The notes under the pieces were generated by a model, which was not told where the DNA came from, did no database searches, and was given only the letters and a program-made list of their open reading frames with translations. A program made the translations under genes and the position numbers. A stretch of 64,000 nt of DNA from Enterococcus sp. 9D6_DIV0238 (GTDB lineage: Bacteria; Bacillota; Bacilli; Lactobacillales; Enterococcaceae), in the NCBI RefSeq assembly GCF_002174455.2, contig NZ_CP147246.1, forward strand, positions 3,353,001 through 3,417,000, in the 5' to 3' direction. Positions within the stretch are counted from its first letter, which is position 1, and the number at the start of each line of letters is the position of its first letter. Of this stretch, positions 45,001-54,246 are shown piece by piece.

Positions 45001-45104
45001 TTTCAACTATTCGTTTGGATCAGGCTGACCTTGATATTCCGGAAGACTTAATTGAATTGATGGATACGATGATCGAAAGCTATGATTATTGTATGCAAAT
45101 GTAA
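42099..45104 (+). CDS. ygfK: YgfK-type FAD/Fe-S reductase
   Basis: A 1001-residue multidomain reductase, often annotated as putative selenate reductase. A dihydroorotate-dehydrogenase-like barrel (about 1-430) is followed by a GltD-like part with Cys-rich segments (CRSDGGCPIN, CAHPCMTKC), FAD-binding VVGGGPAGISAG (about 547) and NAD(P)-binding VVVGGGNTAMDCA. The C-terminal ferredoxin part has CLECSTICESCMDVCP and CNECGNCETFCP. The ATG at 42099 follows AAAGGAG; earlier in-frame codons lack one. In purine clusters it is a candidate for reducing the purine ring. Confidence 0.92.
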   Translation: MSDIMHPISVDGLLNWILNEYKNESTIFGVRKFYKADPTKTIPLFGEKMETPCGPAAGPHTQLSQNIIASYLTGSRFFEVKTVQIIDGEDLPVSKPCITAADECYNVEWSTELKVPQAYDEYVKAWFILKLLSKELGLGDPDGFIFNMSVGYDLAGIQSPKIDKYITDMQDAQGTPIWAECIEAAYKYLPQFKHIDKAYIDSISPNVCRSITLSTLHGCPSDEIERITTYLLETKGLNSFIKCNPTMLGYEYTRQTMDDLGFDYMVFDDHHFLEDLQFEDAVPMLQRLQKLADSKGLNFGVKITNTFPVGIAEDELPGDEMYMSGRSLFPLSISLAKKLSDAFDGKLQISYSGGADIFNIKDIFDAGIWPITMATTLLKPGGYQRMNQVANLLGDSDYPTDVQVNLEKLGRIVEKAKTQSRYKKSIKLPESPKLRTTVPLTNCYTAPCRSDGGCPINQDIPAYLRYVSEGNYLEALKVIVDKNPLPFITGTICAHPCMTKCTRQFYEGSIKIREAKLEAAEHAYDELMASMTKPVRKENAVKTAVVGGGPAGISAGFLLAREGMPVTVFEKADTIGGVCSQIVPEFRISMKSVQNDVEMAKFMGAEFKTGQAAPSLEELRAQGYTNVIYAIGAWKHGKLRLESGEAINSLEFLKANRENTQVNPYGEQIVVVGGGNTAMDCARAATTLPGVKKVSVVYRRDKRNMPADEEELYFALEDGVEFLELLSPIKLENGLLTCEKMRLGERDASGRRRPVGTGELTEVPADTVIAAVGEKVDTDFYQSIGITTDQYGKVVSNQETLETNLKDVYVIGDANLGPATIVEAIADATKAASNICQIHNEHYEQTNLNSDVASVRNKRGILEPNEALCGQASNCLECSTICESCMDVCPNRANIVVTVKGQPQIVHVDRMCNECGNCETFCPYASAPYKDKFTLFNTEADFNDSTNSGFYVIDSREKVCLVRLWGNVSTIRLDQADLDIPEDLIELMDTMIESYDYCMQM

Positions 45105-45154
45105 AAGACATGAGTTGCCCAAAAAACAACTTCTGAATCGATGGAGGTTAAGAT

Positions 45155-46537
45155 ATGTCTATTCTTTTGAAAGGCGGAGTTGTAGTCTCCGCAAAAGATC
45201 GTCGCCAGCTGGATGTCAGGCTGGACGGTGAAACGATCATTGAAATGGGAACAAATTTAGCAATAGGTGAGTCCGAGGTAGAAGATGTCACAGGATGTTT
45301 TTTACTACCGGGATTTATCGATGCGCATACACATTTAGAATTGAATAATGGAAAAGGTTCGATGGGGACAGCTGATAATTTTTACACAGGCAGTAAAGCC
45401 GCTGTTGCCAAGGGAACAACGACCGTTATCGATATGGCCACACCAAGCAAAGGCAGTTCGTTGAAAGACTGCCTGGCTGCTTGGGATCATTTAGCTGAAG
45501 GAAATAGTTCATGTGATTATACGTATCACATGTCGATCATTGAATGGAATCCTGAAATCAAAGCAGAGATCAAAGCGATGATCGATGCTGGAATCACTTC
45601 TTTCAAGATGTATATGGCTTACGATAATCTACGAACAAAGGATGCTGAAATTTTTGAAGCAATGCAGGAAATTCGAACGTTTGGAGGCATGCTTGGTATC
45701 CATTGTGAAAATGGCGACATGGTCAATGAAATGATTGCTAAATTTGTAGCAGAAGGAAAAGTAAGTCCTCATTATCATCCGCTAACGAGACCAGACTCTG
45801 TTGAAGCAGAGGCGGTAGAGCGTTATCTGATGATTGCTGATCTAGCAGATTTGCCAGTGAATATTGTGCATCTTAGCACAAAACGTTCTCTAGAAGCTGT
45901 TCACCGGGCCCGTGAAAGAGGGCAAAAAGTGTATGTTGAAACTTGTCCGCAATACCTAGTTTTGGACGAACATCTGTATGATGGTCCGGATTTTGAGGGA
46001 GCTAAATACGTTTGCTCACCGCCGTTACGTTCGTTAGAAGATCAAGCGGCTTTATGGGCAGGTGTTATTGAAGGGACAATCGATACGATCTCTACCGATC
46101 ATTGTAGCTTTAATTTCGAAGGACAAAAAACGATCGGAAGAACTGATTTCAGTAAAATTCCAAATGGGATGCCCGGTGTAGAAACAAGGCCGGAACTGAT
46201 TTATACCTATGGTGTAGCAGCAAATAAAATCACCCTAGAACGTATGGTGGGGCTTCTTTCAGAAGACATTGCTAAGCAATTTGCATTGTATCCGCAAAAA
46301 GGTGTGATCCAACAAGGCAGTGATGCAGATATCGTTGTTTGGGATCCAGAAAAATCGGGTGTGATTTCTGCGGCGACACAGCTGCAAAATGTGGATTATA
46401 CCCCCTATGACGGTTTTGAAACAAAAGGAGCTGCTCGTTCTGTCTATCTTAGAGGGCAAAAAGTTGCTGAAGAGGGGCAGATGATCAATGAGAAAAAAGG
46501 TCGATTTGTTTTTAGAACGATCGGTCAAAATAAGTAA
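45155..46537 (+). CDS. hydA: Dihydropyrimidinase/hydantoinase
   Basis: A 460-residue cyclic amidohydrolase. The metal motif HTH is about 58-60, the carbamylated Lys about 151 (SFKMYMAY), and TDHCSF supplies the late Asp and His. It should hydrolyse a hydantoin or dihydropyrimidine-like intermediate to an N-carbamoyl (ureido) acid, which YgeW could then use. ATGGAGGT precedes the ATG. Confidence 0.92.
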   Translation: MSILLKGGVVVSAKDRRQLDVRLDGETIIEMGTNLAIGESEVEDVTGCFLLPGFIDAHTHLELNNGKGSMGTADNFYTGSKAAVAKGTTTVIDMATPSKGSSLKDCLAAWDHLAEGNSSCDYTYHMSIIEWNPEIKAEIKAMIDAGITSFKMYMAYDNLRTKDAEIFEAMQEIRTFGGMLGIHCENGDMVNEMIAKFVAEGKVSPHYHPLTRPDSVEAEAVERYLMIADLADLPVNIVHLSTKRSLEAVHRARERGQKVYVETCPQYLVLDEHLYDGPDFEGAKYVCSPPLRSLEDQAALWAGVIEGTIDTISTDHCSFNFEGQKTIGRTDFSKIPNGMPGVETRPELIYTYGVAANKITLERMVGLLSEDIAKQFALYPQKGVIQQGSDADIVVWDPEKSGVISAATQLQNVDYTPYDGFETKGAARSVYLRGQKVAEEGQMINEKKGRFVFRTIGQNK

Positions 46538-46590
46538 TGGAATCAATCAACCCATGTTGATTTAAATAATAAATACGGAGGGGAACATTT

Positions 46591-47784
46591 TTGGAAAAAA
46601 TAAAATGGACGGCAAATGAAATGCCTAAAACAGACGATCAGTATTTATCACTGATGTCGAAGGATTCGATTGAAAAAGCGTTGGCTTTTCATCAGAGTTT
46701 TCCGCAATATAGCCAAACGCCATTGGCTGAAGTAAAAAATATGGCTGAATATTTAGGATTAAAAGACTTCTTTGTTAAAGATGAATCCTATCGCTTCGGA
46801 TTGAATGCCTTTAAAGTACTTGGCGGTTCATTTGCGATGGCAAATTACATTGCAGAAAAATTAGGGAAAGATGTATCTGATCTGACCTACGATGTTTTAA
46901 CCTCTGATAAGCTGCGTGATGAATTCGGTCAGGCAACATTCTTTACAGCAACTGATGGAAATCACGGGCGTGGTGTTGCCTGGGCGGCAAATAAATTAGG
47001 GCAAAAATCAGTTGTGCTAATGCCGAAAGGTTCAACACAAACACGGAAGGAAAACATTGAAAAAGAAGGCGCCAAAGTCACGATCGAAGAAGTCAATTAT
47101 GATGAGTGCGTTCGGATGGCGAACAAAATGGCTGAAGAAACTGAAAACGGTGTCATGGTCCAAGATACTGCGTGGGACGGCTATGAGAAAATCCCGACCT
47201 GGATCATGCAAGGCTATGGAACAATGGCTTTAGAAGCATCTAAACAATTAGAAGAAGTAGGGAATAAGCGTCCAACACATGTATTCGTTCAAGCAGGTGT
47301 GGGAAGCTTAGCTGGGGCAGTCGTTGGGTATTTCGCCAATTTGTATCCGGATAATCCTCCGACCATGGTCGTTGTTGAAGCACAAGCTGCAGATTGTTTA
47401 TATAAATCGGCGATCGAAAAAGACGGCAAGATTCGTTTTGTTGAAGGAGATTTACAAACGATTATGGCAGGGCTTGCCTGCGGTGAACCAAATACGATTT
47501 CATTCGATATTTTGGAAAATCACACGTCTGTTTTTGTTTCAGCACCAGATTGGGTTTCAGAAAAAGGAATGAGAATGCTCGGAGCGCCATTAAAAGGTGA
47601 TCCGCAAGTGATTTCAGGAGAATCAGGAGCTGTAGCAATGGGCTTAGTAGCAACTGCTATGAGAGATCCTGAGTACAAAGAATTACGTGATGTCTTGAAA
47701 CTGGATGAAAATTCTACCGTCTTGATGTTTTCAACAGAAGGCGATACAGATCCAGATAATTATAAAAAAATCTTATGGGGGTAA
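46591..47784 (+). CDS. dpaL: Diaminopropionate ammonia-lyase
   Basis: A 397-residue PLP enzyme (ygeX) turning 2,3-diaminopropionate into pyruvate and two ammonia. The PLP Lys is about 75 in LNAFKVLGG. GNHGRGVAWAA and the glycine-rich segment GVGSLAGAVVG bind the cofactor phosphate. The start is TTG, with GGAGGGG seven bases before it; no nearby ATG is better placed. In this cluster it yields pyruvate from the three-carbon remnant of the purine. Confidence 0.94.
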   Translation: MEKIKWTANEMPKTDDQYLSLMSKDSIEKALAFHQSFPQYSQTPLAEVKNMAEYLGLKDFFVKDESYRFGLNAFKVLGGSFAMANYIAEKLGKDVSDLTYDVLTSDKLRDEFGQATFFTATDGNHGRGVAWAANKLGQKSVVLMPKGSTQTRKENIEKEGAKVTIEEVNYDECVRMANKMAEETENGVMVQDTAWDGYEKIPTWIMQGYGTMALEASKQLEEVGNKRPTHVFVQAGVGSLAGAVVGYFANLYPDNPPTMVVVEAQAADCLYKSAIEKDGKIRFVEGDLQTIMAGLACGEPNTISFDILENHTSVFVSAPDWVSEKGMRMLGAPLKGDPQVISGESGAVAMGLVATAMRDPEYKELRDVLKLDENSTVLMFSTEGDTDPDNYKKILWG

Positions 47785-47790
47785 TGGTAA

Positions 47791-49107
47791 ATGGATTTCA
47801 AAGCAATTAACGCAGCAGCAGAAGGTTACAGAGCAGACATGATCAAGTTCTTACGTGATCTTGTAAAGATTCCGGGAGAAAGTGCTGAAGAAGGCGCAAA
47901 AATGGATCGTGCGAAAGCAGAAATGGAAAAACTAGGATTTGATAAAGTCGAAGTTGATCCTCAAGGAAACTTATTAGGATATATGGGAACTGGTAAAAAG
48001 CTAATTGCTTTTGACGGACATATGGATACAGTTGGAATCGGTGAAATGAGCAACTGGGAATTCGATCCATATGACGGGTACGAAACAGATTCAGAAATCG
48101 GCGGCCGCGGCACGTCTGACCAAGAGGGCGGGATCGTTTCCGCTATCTACGGCGCAAAAATCATGAAAGACTTAGGACTATTATCTGAAAAATATACAGC
48201 ATTAGTTACAGTGACTGTGCAAGAAGAAGACTGCGATGGCTTATGTTGGCAATATATCATCAAAGAAGACAACATTCGTCCAGAATTTGTTGTGTCGACT
48301 GAACCGACAGATGGCGGAATTTACCGTGGGCAACGTGGGCGTATGGAAATCAAAGTTGAAGTTAAAGGTGTTTCATGTCATGGCTCTGCACCAGAACGCG
48401 GAGACAATGCGATTTATAAAATGGCAGATATTTTACAAGATGTGCGTGCATTGAATAATAATGGCGACACAGAAAGTACAGCGATCAGAGGTTTAGTTCG
48501 CATGCTTGATCCAAAATACAATCCGGAATGGAAAGAAGCTCGTTTCTTAGGTCGCGGAACCGTTACAGCTTCGCAAATTTTCCACTCTTCTCCAAGCCGT
48601 TGTGCAGTTGCTGATGGTTGTACTGTTTCATTAGACCGCCGTATGACTGCAGGCGAAACATGGGAAAGCTGTCTAGAAGAGATTCGTCAATTACCGGCAG
48701 TTAAAAAATATGGTGATGATGTTGTTGTATCAATGTATGACTATGATCGTCCATCTTACACAGGCTTGTCTTATCCGATCGAATGTTACTTCCCAACATG
48801 GGTGATCCCAGAAGACCATGGTGTAACGAAAGCATTGATGGAAACACACAGAAATCTTTACGGGGAAGAACGTGAAGGCTCAAAAGAAACTATTGAAATG
48901 CGTAAAGCACGTCCGCTTCTTGATAAATGGACCTTCTCAACCAATGGTGTATCGATCATGGGCCGTAACGGCATTCCATGTATTGGATTCGGACCTGGTG
49001 CCGAAGCACAAGCACATGCGCCAAATGAAAAAACATGGAAAGACGATTTGGTTCGTTGTGCAGCAGTTTATGCTGCATTGCCAAGTGTTTATTGCGAAAA
49101 CAACTAA
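47791..49107 (+). CDS. ygeY: YgeY family M20-type hydrolase
   Basis: A 438-residue zinc hydrolase of the ArgE/DapE/M20 family. Metal ligands appear in [27 protein letters not shown] and STEPTDGG. This subfamily is named for its link to selenium-dependent hydroxylase clusters. It probably cleaves an amide or ureido intermediate between the ring-opening steps and diaminopropionate. It starts six bases after ygeX. Confidence 0.92.
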   Translation: MDFKAINAAAEGYRADMIKFLRDLVKIPGESAEEGAKMDRAKAEMEKLGFDKVEVDPQGNLLGYMGTGKKLIAFDGHMDTVGIGEMSNWEFDPYDGYETDSEIGGRGTSDQEGGIVSAIYGAKIMKDLGLLSEKYTALVTVTVQEEDCDGLCWQYIIKEDNIRPEFVVSTEPTDGGIYRGQRGRMEIKVEVKGVSCHGSAPERGDNAIYKMADILQDVRALNNNGDTESTAIRGLVRMLDPKYNPEWKEARFLGRGTVTASQIFHSSPSRCAVADGCTVSLDRRMTAGETWESCLEEIRQLPAVKKYGDDVVVSMYDYDRPSYTGLSYPIECYFPTWVIPEDHGVTKALMETHRNLYGEEREGSKETIEMRKARPLLDKWTFSTNGVSIMGRNGIPCIGFGPGAEAQAHAPNEKTWKDDLVRCAAVYAALPSVYCENN

Positions 49108-49158
49108 GTTATCTCGCAAGAAAGTGAGTCTCAAAAAAAATAATAGGAATCATCGAAT

Positions 49159-49193
49159 GATCGTCCTGATGAGTAAAGGACATCAGGGCGGTC
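49159..49193 (+). other. Intercistronic hairpin ygeY-ygeW
   Basis: A 13-bp stem with two G-T pairs (GATCGTCCTGATG with CATCAGGGCGGTC). No T tract follows, so an mRNA-processing or stability role is more likely than termination. Confidence 0.6.
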
Positions 49194-49227
49194 CTTTCGC
49201 TATTACTAATCAAAAGGGAGAAATAAC

Positions 49228-50421
49228 ATGGAAACTTTTAACGAATATATTGCAAAATTGGACAAATTAGAATTTGATAAAATGTACGAAAATGACTTTT
49301 TCTTAACTTGGGAAAAAACACGTGATGAACTAGAAGCGGTCTTTACAGTAGCAGATACGCTACGTTATTTACGCGAAAACAATATCTCTACGAAAATTTT
49401 CGATAGCGGATTAGGAATTTCTTTATTCCGTGACAACTCAACGAGAACTCGTTTTAGTTTTGCATCTGCTTGTAACCTTTTAGGATTAGAAGTTCAAGAT
49501 TTAGATGAAGGAAAAAGTCAAATTTCTCATGGTGAAACGGTTCGTGAAACAGCAAACATGATTTCATTTATGGCAGATATCATTGGGATTCGGGATGATA
49601 TGTATATCGGTAAAGGAAATGCCTATATGCATGAAGTATCTGAATCTGTTCAAGAAGGACATAAGGATGGCGTATTAGAACAACGTCCGACATTAGTCAA
49701 TTTACAATGTGATATCGATCATCCGACACAAGCGATGGCAGACGCACTTCATTTGATTCACGAATTTGGTGGCGTTGAAAACCTTAAAGGCAAGAAAATC
49801 GCTATGACTTGGGCTTATTCTCCATCTTACGGCAAACCATTATCAGTTCCTCAAGGAATCGTTGGTTTGATGACGCGTTTAGGGATGGATGTTGTTTTAG
49901 CTCATCCAGAGGGCTATGAGATCATGCCGGAAGTAGAAGAAGTAGCGAAGAAAAATGCTGCTGAATCAGGCGGTTCATTTACGAAAACAAACAGCATGGC
50001 AGAAGCGTTCAAAGATGCTGATGTTGTTTATCCTAAGAGCTGGGCACCATTTGCAGCGATGGAAAAACGCACACAATTATACGGTGAAGGCGATCAAGCT
50101 GGGATCGATGCGCTAGAAAAAGAATTATTAGCAGATAATTCCAACCATAAAGATTGGGAATGTACGGAAGAATTGATGAAAACGACAAAAGACGGCAAAG
50201 CATTATATATGCACTGCTTGCCTGCTGATATCACTGGCGTTAGCTGTGAAGAAGGAGAAGTAGCTGCCTCTGTCTTTGATCGTTACCGTGTTCCTCTATA
50301 CAAAGAAGCTAGCTACAAACCATATATCATTGCGGCAATGATCTTCTTAAGTAAAGTGAAGAGCCCGCAACAAACATTGAAAGAGCTTGAACAAAAAGCG
50401 ACACCGAGAGAAGTAAAATAA
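49228..50421 (+). CDS. ygeW: Knotted carbamoyltransferase YgeW
   Basis: A 397-residue transcarbamylase related to ornithine carbamoyltransferase. The carbamoyl-phosphate motif STRTR is about 71-75 and HCLPAD about 329-334. In purine clusters it is thought to run phosphorolytically on a ureido acid, giving carbamoyl phosphate for the nearby carbamate kinase and an amine for YgeX. AAAGGGAGA precedes the ATG. Confidence 0.94.
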   Translation: METFNEYIAKLDKLEFDKMYENDFFLTWEKTRDELEAVFTVADTLRYLRENNISTKIFDSGLGISLFRDNSTRTRFSFASACNLLGLEVQDLDEGKSQISHGETVRETANMISFMADIIGIRDDMYIGKGNAYMHEVSESVQEGHKDGVLEQRPTLVNLQCDIDHPTQAMADALHLIHEFGGVENLKGKKIAMTWAYSPSYGKPLSVPQGIVGLMTRLGMDVVLAHPEGYEIMPEVEEVAKKNAAESGGSFTKTNSMAEAFKDADVVYPKSWAPFAAMEKRTQLYGEGDQAGIDALEKELLADNSNHKDWECTEELMKTTKDGKALYMHCLPADITGVSCEEGEVAASVFDRYRVPLYKEASYKPYIIAAMIFLSKVKSPQQTLKELEQKATPREVK

Positions 50422-50719
50422 ACGGTGTAAAGATCATTGGCATGAAGTGAGATGCTTTTTCTATCAATGATGATAGTTATTAGTAAAATAATTTGCTCTC
50501 TTTTAGAAATACCATTGAAATGATAATAAGACCTTTCCAAGTCCATTTATATTGGCTATCGGTTAAGAAAAGTTTGTTTTGAGACGAATCTGCTGTCCAC
50601 AGGTTCTGACCACTTCATGCACAATTCAGATTTTTCTTAACACTCATTGACAGGATTTATTGAAGAGAAAGCATCTTACTTTTTTACTAAAATATCGAAA
50701 CGATAAGGTGGATGATTGA
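50422..50719 (+). other. 298-base spacer ygeW-arcC with hairpins
   Basis: Two structures are seen. ATCATTG and CAATGAT (about 50433-50471) enclose a small GCAT/ATGC hairpin followed by TTTTT, a possible weak terminator. GTTAAGAAAA (50562-50571) can pair with TTTTCTTAAC (50632-50641). A TTGACA at 50647-50652 could be a -35, but no good -10 is spaced correctly. No gene is seen. Confidence 0.45.
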
Positions 50720-51658
50720 ATGGTAAAACGAGTAGTCGTTGCCCTTGGCGGAAATGCCTTAGGGGATAATTTAACAGAACAAATGACCGCAGTCAAAGAA
50801 ACATCAAAAGCAATCGCGGATTTGATCGAAGCAGGATATGAAGTGATTTTATCACATGGGAACGGTCCTCAAGTTGGGATGATTCAATTAGCGATGGAAG
50901 AACTTTCCTTAAGCAATCCTGAAAAATACCCAACAGTTCCATTATCGGTCTGCGTAGCCATGAGTCAAAGCTATATTGGGTATGATTTACAAAATGCTCT
51001 TCGGGAAGAATTGCTAAGCCGTGATATCACACAGCCTGTAGTAACGGTGATCACTCAAGTCGGTGTAGATCCAAAAGATCCAGCTTTTGAGCGTCCAGCA
51101 AAACCGATCGGACGTTTTATGTCTAAAGAAGAAGCCGATCAATTAGTGAAAGAGAAACACGTAACAGTCGTTGAAGATTCAGGTAGAGGCTATCGCCAAG
51201 TCGTTGCTTCACCAAAACCAAAAGAAATCATTGAAGTTGAAACGATCACATCATTGATCAAGTCTGGCCAAACAGTGATTGCTTGTGGCGGCGGTGGAAT
51301 TCCAGTCGTTAAGGAAGGCAATCATTTGAGCGGTGTTCCAGCAGTGATCGATAAAGACTTTTGTAGTGAATTACTAGCAGAATTGGTAGATGCTGATTTA
51401 TTGATCATTTTGACAGCTGTTGAAAAAGTATGTGTCGATTTTGGTAAACCAACACAAAAAGAATTAACGAATGTTACGATCGATGAAATGAAACAACATG
51501 CCAAAGATGGTCAGTTTGCGCCTGGATCGATGTTGCCGAAAGTTGAAGCAGCGATTCAATTTGCAGAATCAAAACCAGGACGTAAAACGTTGATCACTCT
51601 TTTAGAAAAAGCGAAAGATGGGATTCTTGGTAAGACAGGAACAACCATTCAACAATAA
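50720..51658 (+). CDS. arcC: Carbamate kinase
   Basis: A 312-residue enzyme making ATP from carbamoyl phosphate and ADP, releasing ammonia and CO2. VALGGNALGD at the N-terminus, SHGNGPQVG and ACGGGGIPV are family signatures. No arginine deiminase genes flank it; its position between ygeW and the purine permease points to energy recovery from purine-derived carbamoyl phosphate. AAGGTGG precedes the ATG. Confidence 0.95.
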   Translation: MVKRVVVALGGNALGDNLTEQMTAVKETSKAIADLIEAGYEVILSHGNGPQVGMIQLAMEELSLSNPEKYPTVPLSVCVAMSQSYIGYDLQNALREELLSRDITQPVVTVITQVGVDPKDPAFERPAKPIGRFMSKEEADQLVKEKHVTVVEDSGRGYRQVVASPKPKEIIEVETITSLIKSGQTVIACGGGGIPVVKEGNHLSGVPAVIDKDFCSELLAELVDADLLIILTAVEKVCVDFGKPTQKELTNVTIDEMKQHAKDGQFAPGSMLPKVEAAIQFAESKPGRKTLITLLEKAKDGILGKTGTTIQQ

Positions 51659-51697
51659 AGAAACTAACGAATTCAAATAGGAATAGGAGTGAAGTAG

Positions 51698-52078
51698 ATG
51701 ACAAATAAAATGATCAATTCAGCAAATGCACCAGCAGCAGTAGGACCGTATTCACATTCTGTATTCGCAGGACAGACACAATACATTTCCGGACAGTTAG
51801 GACTTGATCCTGTAAGTGGTGAAATGAAGGAAACAGTTGAACAACAGGCAGAACAAGCACTAACGAATCTAGGAGCTATTCTTAAAGAAGCAGGTATGAC
51901 CTATGACCATGTGGTAAAAACAACGGTCTTTTTAAAGAATATGTCAGATTTTGCTAAAATAAATGACATTTATGGAAAATACTTCTCAAACACTCTTCCT
52001 GCTCGTTCGTGTGTAGAAGTATGTGAGTTACCAAAGAACGGACTTTTTGAAGTAGAAGCAATCGCAGTCAAAAATTGA
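51698..52078 (+). CDS. RidA family enamine/imine deaminase
   Basis: A 126-residue RidA (YjgF/UK114) protein; the key Arg lies in LPARSCVEV (about 105). It hydrolyses reactive 2-aminoacrylate-type intermediates to keto acids and ammonia. This makes sense next to YgeX, a PLP lyase whose reaction passes through aminoacrylate. TAGGAGTG precedes the ATG. Confidence 0.93.
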   Translation: MTNKMINSANAPAAVGPYSHSVFAGQTQYISGQLGLDPVSGEMKETVEQQAEQALTNLGAILKEAGMTYDHVVKTTVFLKNMSDFAKINDIYGKYFSNTLPARSCVEVCELPKNGLFEVEAIAVKN

Positions 52079-52101
52079 TTTTTGAAAGACTTTCGTAAAG
52101 A

Positions 52102-52145
52102 AAAGGGTTGCGGATTTTTGAGACTCGTTAAGTGCAGTCCTTTTT
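52102..52145 (+). terminator. Intercistronic terminator-like hairpin
   Basis: A 10-bp stem with two G-T pairs (AAAGGGTTGC with GCAGTCCTTT) followed by TT between ridA and the permease. It probably lowers read-through rather than ending the operon. Confidence 0.55.
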
Positions 52146-52175
52146 AAAATAAAAAGAGAAGAAGGAAACTTGCCT

Positions 52176-53495
52176 ATGAGTGAAAAGGAAGAAAAGGCAT
52201 TGTTCGAATACGATGCCAAGTTATCGATCAAAGAAGCTGTTCCGATGGGCTTACAACACGTCGTAGCAGCAGTCGTTGGGATCGTTACACCAGGGATCAT
52301 GATTGCCAAAGTTTGTAATCTGGATTCCGGTGATACAACGATCATGATTCAGACATCGCTGATTTTTTCAGCAATTGCTACGTTGATCCAGCTATTTCCG
52401 ATTTTTGGGAAGGTTGGTTCTAGACTGCCTGTGATGATGGGAGCGAGTTTTGCTTATGTACCGATTCTAATGGCTATTGGGGGAGATTTCGGTATTGCCG
52501 CAATATTTGGGTCACAGTTAGTCGGCAGTATCTTGGTTATTTTAGTTGGTTTATCGATTAAAAAAATTCGGATATTGTTTCCTCCGCTAGTTACTGGTAC
52601 AGTTATATTGAGTATTGGATTATCTCTATTTCCAGTAGCGATCAAGTATATGGCCGGTGGTGCCGGCAGTCCTGATTTTGGTTCTGCTCAAAACTGGCTG
52701 GTGGCGTTACTGACATTTGCAGTAGTCTTTTATTTTAATTATTTTTCTAAAGGGTTTCTAAAATTGTCGTCCATTTTAAACGGAATGATCATTGGTTATA
52801 TCGTATCGTTAGTTTTAGGGATGGTCGATTTTGGCCCTGTACAAGAAGCATCAGTGTTTCAGGTGATCACACCGCTTTATTTTGGGCTTGATTTTCAACT
52901 CGTTCCAATTTTGACTTTAGTGGTCATGTTTATTGTCGATGCCGTGCAGGCGATCGGTCAGTTTACAGCTACGACTGTTGGTGCAATGGATCGCGAGCCA
53001 ACGGATAAAGAGCTTTCCGGTGGAATTATGGGAAGCGGTTTCTCAAACTTTATCGGCAGCTTTTTCGGTTCAGTTCCAGTCGCTACTTTTGGTCAAAATG
53101 TTGGGTTAGTAACTGTAACAAGAGTGATCAATAAATATGTGATGGTTTTTGCTTCTGTCATTCTGTTGGTCGCAGGATTTGTTCCAAAAGTCGCTTCGAT
53201 CTTGACAACGATTCCTTATGCTGTGATCGGCGGGGCAACGATTTCTGTTTTCGCTTCGATCTCAATGACAGGTATTCGGATGATTTCCTCTCAAGAATTA
53301 ACACCAAGAAATACAGGTGTCGTTGGAATTGCCTTAGCTTTTGGGATAGGTGTGACATTATCTGTTGGTAGCTTGAGCGGATTTCCACCTTGGGTGACAA
53401 CGATTTTTGGCAACTCAGAAGTTATTTTAACAACGATCGTTGCAGTGCTCTTGAATGTGCTTTTGAAAGAAGAAAAAGAAGTAGCGCTTGAGTAA
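52176..53495 (+). CDS. NCS2 family purine permease
   Basis: A 439-residue membrane transporter of the nucleobase-cation symporter 2 family, with about 12-14 TM segments. The QHVVAAVVGIVTPG segment near residue 25-38 and GGIMGSGFSNFIGSFFGSVP with later Asn are typical of xanthine/urate carriers. It is expected to bring urate, xanthine or a related purine into the cell with H+ or Na+. The ATG at 52176 suits the AAGG binding site better than a TTG at 52170. Confidence 0.92.
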   Translation: MSEKEEKALFEYDAKLSIKEAVPMGLQHVVAAVVGIVTPGIMIAKVCNLDSGDTTIMIQTSLIFSAIATLIQLFPIFGKVGSRLPVMMGASFAYVPILMAIGGDFGIAAIFGSQLVGSILVILVGLSIKKIRILFPPLVTGTVILSIGLSLFPVAIKYMAGGAGSPDFGSAQNWLVALLTFAVVFYFNYFSKGFLKLSSILNGMIIGYIVSLVLGMVDFGPVQEASVFQVITPLYFGLDFQLVPILTLVVMFIVDAVQAIGQFTATTVGAMDREPTDKELSGGIMGSGFSNFIGSFFGSVPVATFGQNVGLVTVTRVINKYVMVFASVILLVAGFVPKVASILTTIPYAVIGGATISVFASISMTGIRMISSQELTPRNTGVVGIALAFGIGVTLSVGSLSGFPPWVTTIFGNSEVILTTIVAVLLNVLLKEEKEVALE

Positions 53496-53530
53496 CTGTA
53501 AGGATTTTCTCCTTAAAGGTAATAAATGGA

Positions 53531-53559
53531 TTGAGGCGAAAAGTTGATTTTTGCCTCAA
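53531..53559 (+). other. Intercistronic hairpin before NTPase gene
   Basis: A 12-bp stem (TTGAGGCGAAAA with TTTTTGCCTCAA, one G-T pair) with a five-base loop. No T tract follows. Confidence 0.6.
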
Positions 53560-53597
53560 TACCAATTGGAATAATGGGCAAATAAAGGGAGGAAAGA

Positions 53598-54182
53598 ATG
53601 AGACATTTTTTTCTACAGGGTGATAAATTTATCGGGAAATCGACGATGCTGCAAAAAATATTACAAGAACTGGCGATTCCAGTCGGCGGGTTCTATGTCG
53701 AGCGAAGGTGGGATGCACTGGGAAACATTACTGGTTTTGAACTAAGGGCAGCAATGGACTTATCTTCGTCTGTAAAAGTTTCTCAAAGCAATGAGGATCA
53801 TTATTTTATTTATACTGAAAATGGAAAACGTTATCATAATCTAGCGGTTTTTGAAGAATTTGGCTGTGAATTGCTTCGTAAAGCGAGACGATCAGAGCAA
53901 GTCATACTTTTAGATGAAATCGGTGGAATAGAGCTCTTGTCAGACAAATTCACTAAAGAGTTGCTGACAACGATTCAACGATCAAAAAAAATTCTAGGGG
54001 TATTTAAGTCTGAAAAAAATTATCAAAACCAAAAGCAGCATACTCTAGAGAAACTTGAAATCAGTCATCAACGAGAATTATTAAAACAAGAAATTATTAA
54101 AGCTAATGGAAAAATCATGTCATTGACGCAAGAGAATCAAGACTCGCTAGAAGCTAAGCTACGTCTTTTTTTGAAAGAGTAA
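53598..54182 (+). CDS. NTPase_1-like P-loop protein
   Basis: A 194-residue protein with Walker A GDKFIGKST (residues 8-16) and Walker B VILLDEIGGIELL (about 113-125), the pattern of the NTPase_1/DUF265 nucleotide-phosphatase family (PF03266). The exact role is unknown; proteins of this type appear near molybdenum-hydroxylase genes, so help in cofactor or enzyme maturation is possible. GGGAGGAAAG precedes the ATG. Confidence 0.7.
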   Translation: MRHFFLQGDKFIGKSTMLQKILQELAIPVGGFYVERRWDALGNITGFELRAAMDLSSSVKVSQSNEDHYFIYTENGKRYHNLAVFEEFGCELLRKARRSEQVILLDEIGGIELLSDKFTKELLTTIQRSKKILGVFKSEKNYQNQKQHTLEKLEISHQRELLKQEIIKANGKIMSLTQENQDSLEAKLRLFLKE

Positions 54183-54246
54183 TTTTTTTTGCTAGCCGTT
54201 ATCTTTCTTGAGGATAACGAAAATGATCAAAAAAGGAGGGGACGAT

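Noticed and set aside
50720..51658. Arginine deiminase operon around arcC
   Set aside because: No arcA, ordinary arcB or arginine antiporter is present; the transcarbamylase nearby is of the YgeW type.
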